DNA from: Pyricularia pennisetigena
Taxonomy: Eukaryota > Ascomycota > Sordariomycetes > Magnaporthales > Pyriculariaceae
Direction: 5' to 3'
Assembly: GCF_004337985.1 (NCBI RefSeq)
Contig: NC_043740.1
Location: forward strand, 2,376,874 to 2,440,873
Length of the DNA: 64,000 nt
The translations under genes and the position numbers were made by a program. How positions within the stretch are numbered: the first letter of the stretch is position 1; the number at the start of each line of letters is the position of its first letter. Shown here piece after piece: positions 58,856 to 64,000 of this stretch. The notes beneath the pieces are model-generated. The model had not been told where the DNA came from. It did no database searches and worked only from the letters and a program-made list of their open reading frames with translations.

Positions 58856-60442
58856 ATGCACCACCATCTTCTTCTCGCGATTCTAGCCCTCAGGGCCTCG
58901 GCTAAAAGCGACATCCCACCCGGCAACTCCCCGGAACGGCAACCGGCAACCCATTGCCCAGACGACCAATGCGGCAACAACCACGGCGGCACGCCGATCA
59001 TCCTCCAGAAGCGGTTTTCGCAGCCAGGGTGCCCACGGCCCGTCGGCAGAGGCGCAGCTGAGCACCACGGCCCGCGCGACTGGGCACCGTGGACGCACGC
59101 GCCCTACTGCGTCGCCAACGCGAGCTACTGCGTCCTGACCAACGCCGCCTTCCAGCACGGCAGCGGCTTCAGCATCGTCGCCACGCCCGAGGGCCTGTCC
59201 CGGGTCCAGGGGCGGCTGGAGTCTGCATTTGCGGCGCGCGTGGGATCGGCAGGGCGGGGGAGCGGTGGCGGCGAGGGCGCGGTGGGGGATGAGAACAGAA
59301 ACAGAAACAGAAACAGCAACAGCAGCACCGCCGCCACCACCATCAACGGCTGGCCCGACCACTCAAACCCACCTGCGCCATTCAAGATCCAAAAGGTCCC
59401 CGGCAAGGGCCTCGGCATGATAGCGACGCGGCGCATCCCCCGCGGCGAGACGTTCCTGTCCGACTTCGCCGCCATGCTGGCCAGCGCCGAGTTCCCCGTC
59501 GGCCTGCCGCCCGCCCAGGGCGACGAGCTGCTGGAGCGCGCGGCGACCCAGCTCGCGGATCCCACGAGGGTGCTGGGGCTGGCGAGCTCGGGGACCACGC
59601 GGGGCGCGGCCTTGGCCGAGGACGTCGTGCGCACCAATTCCTTCAGTCTCGAGATTGACGGGGACGAGTTCCTGGGGCTGTTTCCGACCATCTCGAGGAT
59701 AAACCACGCCTGTGGGCCCAAGTAAGTGTTTTTTTTTTCTTTTTTTTTTTTTTTTTTCTGTTTGAAGCATTGTTTGGTGATGCCTAACACTAACACCCCC
59801 GTCTGTCGCAACAGCTCCCAGGTCAAGTTCGACCCGGCAACCCTCTCGCTAAGAACATATGCAATCCACAACATCGAGGCCGGTGAGGAGATAACCATCA
59901 GCTGTCAGTGAAAAACCAACCAATCCTTCCACCGGTGGCTGCTACCACTCAACTAACCAGCCATCATAAAAAAAAACCCCCCCTTTCCGCCCACACACCC
60001 CTTTACAGACGCAGAATTCGGCATGCCCTACGGGACGCGCCAATCGACCCTGCAGCAGCGCTGGGGCTTCAAGTGCACCTGCGCGCTGTGCAGCGCATCC
60101 CCGGGCGCCGTGGCCGCGTCCGACGCCCGCCGCACGCGCGCCGCCTCGGTGCTCGAGAGCATCACGGCCGCCGTCGAGGCCGGGAGGCTGCTCGACGCCA
60201 TCGGCCTGGGCGAGCAGCTCGTCGACATCAGCGCCCGCGAGGGGCTGGCGTCGGGCCTGGCCGTCCACTATGAGGTCCTGACCAGGCTGCACGTGGGCGT
60301 GGGGGACCTGGAGGGCGCCGGGGGTTACGCAAGGCGGGCGCTGGAGGAGATGAGGGTTTTTGGCGGTAGCGAGGCCTATCGGTCGTTTGATGAGCTGGAT
60401 CTGTTTGTGAGGAACTTGGAGCGGAGGACCGGGCGGGGATGA
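58856..60442 (+). CDS. SET-domain protein (SmyD-like) with signal-peptide-like N-terminus
   Basis: Three exons (58856-59721, 59815-59903, 60009-60442) give 462 residues. The N-terminus MHHHLLLAILALRASAKS looks like a secretion signal, unusual for a SET protein but seen in a fungal subgroup. The SET domain starts near residue 183 (KGLGMIATRRIPRGE). It has the AdoMet-binding RINHACGPN motif (281-289, split by intron 1), EAGEEITISCY with the catalytic-type Tyr319, and a post-SET Cys cluster CTCALC (341-346). The C-terminal helices resemble TPR repeats as in SmyD proteins. It would be a protein lysine methyltransferase, with unknown substrate. It is convergent with the DUF2828 gene, 173 bp away. 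Intron 1 has a T-rich run on the coding strand. Confidence 0.87.
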
Positions 60443-60615
60443 AAAAGCCGGGATGGTATTGGCCCCATGTTAGAATTATTATGACTACTTTGCCATTAAA
60501 TGTCCACAAAGAAAGGTGTCGGGATGATAATGATGATGATAATAATACAGCTCTGATGAAAGCCAGACGCTCACATCACAGATTCACCCCTGTGTCGAGC
60601 CTCTATTCCTCCCCT

Positions 60616-63003
60616 TCAATCCACAACCTTCAACATTGAATATGCCTGGTGGCTGACCGCCTTGCGCACAATGTCAAGCGGATCATTCCTGCGCCTCTTG
60701 TGCTCTTGGACTTCCACCTCCTCTCCATCCTCACCCTTCACAACTTCCATCAAATCCTCGTCCTGGTCTTCAGGATCCTCAAAACCACCACCGTCCAAAA
60801 ACACCTTGAGCATCCCCTGGCTGTAACCGCTAACCAACGCCGTGCCCTCCATGTCTGCGGTGACGGGCTTGGGTGCCGTCGGGTCGCCGTCTCCCGTCAC
60901 CCCCGCCCTGCCGCCCGCTAGATTCCAAAACACAAGCTCGGGCATGTCGTAGCCGGCGGCGCGGTATGCTTTTTGAATCCGCTCGTAGCTGGTCGACCAC
61001 TTGGTGTTGCTGTTCTTGAAGCTTCCGTCTGCATTGTATTCATTTTCGGCCAGGTCCGCCTTGTTGAACTGCATGTCCGAAAACACAAACACCCGCTTGA
61101 CCATATCCTCTGGTCTGATCTGGTTCTTCACCGCCATGGGCAGCACAAGCTTCTCAAACACGGCGACAAAGTCGGTGCTTGCACCCCAATTAGCCCGCTT
61201 CATGGCCATCACTTTTTGAGAAAATGAGGCCTTCAGATCAACAGACTGAATAGATGGGTTTGTGCTAAATGTGATGAAGGTGCCGTCGAATGGAGGTCTA
61301 CAAACCTCGGCAACGAGCAACGATAAACCAATGGCCGAGTCCATGGGGCAGGTCCCGTCCTTGAATTCAGGATATTCCATGCTCCCGCTGACGTCGCAGA
61401 CGGCGATACTGTTGTCGAGCGTGCCGCTGTCCCGGATCCGCTGCACCAGAGTCTTCCACTGACCGTCTGCTACTTTCATTTGCATCTCTGCCATCTTCTT
61501 CTCCACCCGTGTGTTTTTGTTCCTGACACGACCGCCAGTGGACATGTATCTATTCTGGACGCTCTTGACTAGTACACTCGGGGATAAGACGGCCCCGGAG
61601 ATGCTGGCCGACCCTTCTGCCACCTTGGTCATGTACTCATCGAAGCGCTTCTCATCCTTTTTGACAAAGATCGGGGTATAGTTTTGCATGGCGATAGAGG
61701 GCACGCGGTCGTATTGTATGTTCTCAAACGTGTTTGCCGAAATGTCCCGCTCCACCACTTCCAGCTCCTTGCGAAGGGCAGAAACATCCTTTCGGTATCC
61801 CTCACGGGCGTGGCGTATAAAATGCTCGCGGTCCTTGCCGGTTTCATCTCCGGCTGACGAACGGGCTAGAATCTCGGCAATCGTCGAGGTGATGTAGGTG
61901 TGTCTGTCATGAAACCGTCCCGCAGAAGGCGCCCACTTGGCACACAGCGAGATGTTTCGCTTACCCTGTGGCTCGTCGCCTCGTAGGCGTCCGAGGTCAG
62001 CCTTGAGCTGCTCGGCAAACAGTCTGGCAACAGCCAAGTGTAGGGCTCGATAGTTGGCGTCATTTTCAAACTTTTCCACGGCCGTCTTGTGGCGAGAGTC
62101 CGAGGTTTCACGTCGCTTTTCCTTGGCTTGTTCCTGGGTGACCCTGCTGACCTCCTCATTCTCGCGTTGGTGCACGTTGAGAATCTCTTTTGGATCTGCC
62201 AGAGGGTCAAGCTTGCCGTTGACGGCAAGGGCAAGGATGTTGAGCAAGTCCTTCCAGTACCCATGCGACACACCATTCTTGACATCGTAGTGGGCAGGAT
62301 CGCTCTCGTCAACCTCGGCGGCTTCGACAAAGACTGCCTTCTCGGAATCCTCGCCCTCTTTCTTTTCTACCTTCTTCTGAATGACCGGGCGGCTCAGCCA
62401 GCACAGGTTGGTGACCAGGGTTGCTGGGTGCTTTTGGAACAGCCAGCCCGCACACCTGTAGAAGGTGTGGCGGGAGCTTTTACCCAAGTGGATGGACCGA
62501 GCGTTGTAGATGATCTTGAGAGCGACGTCGGGGTCGCAGTCCCAGGCAAGATTGAGTAGCTCAATCAGACGTGGTCCTGAAACAACATCCTCCAACTCGG
62601 CGAAAAGATCAACGAGGGCGTTGTTGGTAGATCTGTATGCCACATCTGCATTCTCCGTGAGCATCTTGTTCTCCACATCGACCATGGGTCCATCCTCAGG
62701 CTTGCTTTTGTCGTCTTGAGTGGTTTCAATAGCCATGCTGCTCAAGACCTCACGGACATCTTCAGTGGTCGAGGGCGGCGTCGGAATATCACTGACGCTT
62801 GACTCTGTGGTTTTGGTAATGTCATCTTCCTTTTCCGGGGAAGACTTGGCGGCGACCGCAACATTGTTGCAAATTTTTCCGACGACAACAGTGCTCTGCA
62901 CAAAGGCATCAAAGTCCTTGTTTGACAAGTCGAGGGCCTGATGCTTGGGAAAGGATACTGGTTTCTTTGATTTGAGAAACCATGGCTCGTCTTGAGACGC
63001 CAT
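60616..63003 (-). CDS. DUF2828 / vWA (TROVE-related) protein
   Basis: One exon of 795 residues, starting at the ATG giving MASQDEPWFL. The open frame continues 79 codons upstream with low-complexity Ser, so I prefer the internal start. The central part matches DUF2828: LNLAWDCDPDVALKIIYNARSIHLGKSSRHTFYRCAGWL and the KWAPSAGRFHDRHTYI region. The C-terminal part is a von Willebrand A domain with a MIDAS motif VCDVSGSM near residue 536, TFSTNP, FVFSDMQF and ELVFWNLAGG. DUF2828 proteins share architecture with Ro60/TROVE RNA-binding proteins and occur in plants, amoebae and fungi, with little known function. A GAA repeat (63044-63067) lies just upstream in the likely 5' UTR. Confidence 0.87.
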   Translation of the reverse strand: MASQDEPWFLKSKKPVSFPKHQALDLSNKDFDAFVQSTVVVGKICNNVAVAAKSSPEKEDDITKTTESSVSDIPTPPSTTEDVREVLSSMAIETTQDDKSKPEDGPMVDVENKMLTENADVAYRSTNNALVDLFAELEDVVSGPRLIELLNLAWDCDPDVALKIIYNARSIHLGKSSRHTFYRCAGWLFQKHPATLVTNLCWLSRPVIQKKVEKKEGEDSEKAVFVEAAEVDESDPAHYDVKNGVSHGYWKDLLNILALAVNGKLDPLADPKEILNVHQRENEEVSRVTQEQAKEKRRETSDSRHKTAVEKFENDANYRALHLAVARLFAEQLKADLGRLRGDEPQGKRNISLCAKWAPSAGRFHDRHTYITSTIAEILARSSAGDETGKDREHFIRHAREGYRKDVSALRKELEVVERDISANTFENIQYDRVPSIAMQNYTPIFVKKDEKRFDEYMTKVAEGSASISGAVLSPSVLVKSVQNRYMSTGGRVRNKNTRVEKKMAEMQMKVADGQWKTLVQRIRDSGTLDNSIAVCDVSGSMEYPEFKDGTCPMDSAIGLSLLVAEVCRPPFDGTFITFSTNPSIQSVDLKASFSQKVMAMKRANWGASTDFVAVFEKLVLPMAVKNQIRPEDMVKRVFVFSDMQFNKADLAENEYNADGSFKNSNTKWSTSYERIQKAYRAAGYDMPELVFWNLAGGRAGVTGDGDPTAPKPVTADMEGTALVSGYSQGMLKVFLDGGGFEDPEDQDEDLMEVVKGEDGEEVEVQEHKRRRNDPLDIVRKAVSHQAYSMLKVVD

Positions 63004-63043
63004 CTTGAGTACGACCTCTGAAGATTTTGAATGGCGCAACTTG

Positions 63044-63067
63044 GAAGAAGAAGAAGAAGAAGAAGAA
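63044..63067. repeat. GAA trinucleotide repeat (eight units)
   Basis: A perfect (GAA)8 just upstream of the DUF2828 start codon, reading as TTC on the coding strand. Confidence 0.9.
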
Positions 63068-63923
63068 GGGGCAAGGAACCAGGACAACAACGACTCTCTA
63101 GTTGGACAAATGGCCACCAACGCAGAGAAAAATGGCACAGGGGAGTTGGGATTGAAGTAGGCGCGATGATGCCAATGAGATGACAAGCCTAGCGGCAAGT
63201 CAATAAATAGTGAAACAAGCCGTGATCGCGTTCTGCTCATTCTGGTTTGCTACAACTTACTTTGGTGGCAGCTTGGTATCGATCAGATACTCGGCGGCAA
63301 GTTGGTCAGACGGCGAAACCCATTTTCTGTCCTTCGTGATTTCATCGAGGTCAATGCGGCAAACGAAACGTTACACAAGGCCAACGGCAAGTGACTCAAC
63401 CGAGTGGTGTTGGTACAAAAGCAGTTTGGAGTCATCACCAACAAGCACATCACACATTGGAGGGGTTCCTACGAGCTCTCTCCAGACTCGCTAGCAAGGC
63501 GGGGTCACGGATGATGTTGGCCGCACTTCAGCTTCCTTGCCGCGCGCCTGCCGCTTGGCTCTTTCCTTCCATGTCAGCCCTAGACTAGCTTGTGGCTTGG
63601 ATGGCGTCCTCATACAATTGCTGACGGCCAAGGGGCCTTTTGTCAAAGTGGGGCTACCTGCATCTAGCATCGCTGTGACCCATAGGCCGAATTACCAAAT
63701 CGAGCAACCGAGTTTGCTGGGACATGGGTAGAATCGGCATCAAGATCATATCTCACTAGTGTAGACTAGCGCCGGGAAGTTTTCCCCCGAACTAACCCCA
63801 GATTCAGTGATCGGGAGCTGGGTAGAGAAGGGTGAAAGTGTCTAAGGGTTACAGCTAGAAGGGTGCGTAGGACAGATGGAGCAAACTGGGAGCGAGAAGA
63901 AAAAAAGAAAAAAAAAAAAAAAA

Positions 63924-64000
63924 GCCGACACTGCTGGGAATCGAACAAGAGATCCCTTTTAAGCTGTCAAAGTAAACAAGGCACAGTACCAAGGTCTCGA
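63924..64000 (-). ncRNA. Possible Pol III transcript or tRNA-like fragment (B-box plus T-run)
   Basis: On the minus strand the sequence contains TGTTCGATTCC, close to the Pol III B-box consensus GGTTCGANTCC, followed about 13 nt later by a long T-run that would act as a terminator. The T-arm does not pair well in a standard tRNA cloverleaf, and the 5' part lies outside the window. It may be a diverged tRNA, a tRNA-derived SINE end, or chance. Confidence 0.25.

Larger units (their letters stand above)
63004..64000. other. 5' flank of the DUF2828 gene
   Basis: About 1 kb containing the GAA repeat, a CTAGACTAG copy at 63578-63586 and an A-run at 63903-63923. No further coding gene is seen. A tRNA-like B-box sits at the right edge (see the separate entry). 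Confidence 0.45.

Overview
The window is nuclear DNA of a filamentous ascomycete (Pezizomycotina, most likely a Sordariomycete; a Magnaporthales-like genome would fit, but I cannot fix the genus). The reasons are short 45-230 bp introns with GTAAGT/GTATGT donors and CTAAC-type branch sites, and fungus-restricted families: GH72 glucanosyltransferase, Zn2Cys6 regulator, HET domain, SesB-NACHT-WD40 NLR, Clr5, Git3-like GPCR and T5orf172/DUF1766. GC-rich exons sit in more neutral intergenic DNA that carries many 18-29 nt A or T runs.

Left part (1-17.5 kb): the 3' end of a GPI-anchored beta-1,3-glucanosyltransferase; an MFS sugar transporter; a Zn2Cys6 regulator with an assembly gap inside an intron; an SDR oxidoreductase; a secreted GH29 alpha-L-fucosidase; a T5orf172 protein; and an AAAP amino-acid permease. 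Transporter, regulator, SDR and fucosidase are consecutive and look like a possible deoxy-sugar utilisation cluster (inference).

Middle (18-38 kb): a 1,766-residue NLR-like protein; a nine-exon aldo-keto reductase; the housekeeping block RRP41 (exosome), Mpd1-like disulfide isomerase and VTA1 (ESCRT/Vps4 cofactor); then two adjacent inactivated genes. The first is a TPR/ankyrin/TIR-like gene with four nonsense codons and a frameshift. The second is a HET-domain gene intact except for one TAA inside the HET signature. A small Clr5-domain gene follows. Together with the NLR this makes an 18 kb stretch rich in allorecognition or immunity-type genes, partly decayed.

Right part (38-64 kb): long gene-poor stretches separate an RRM protein, a 14-TM drug-type MFS transporter, a FAR1-like AT-hook/polyQ regulator with a 59 bp minisatellite just downstream, a Git3-like GPCR with a Q14 tract, a SET-domain protein with a signal-peptide-like N-terminus, and a DUF2828/vWA protein. 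Most gene models were built by joining frames at canonical splice sites so that reading phase and family motifs both hold. No transcript evidence was available.
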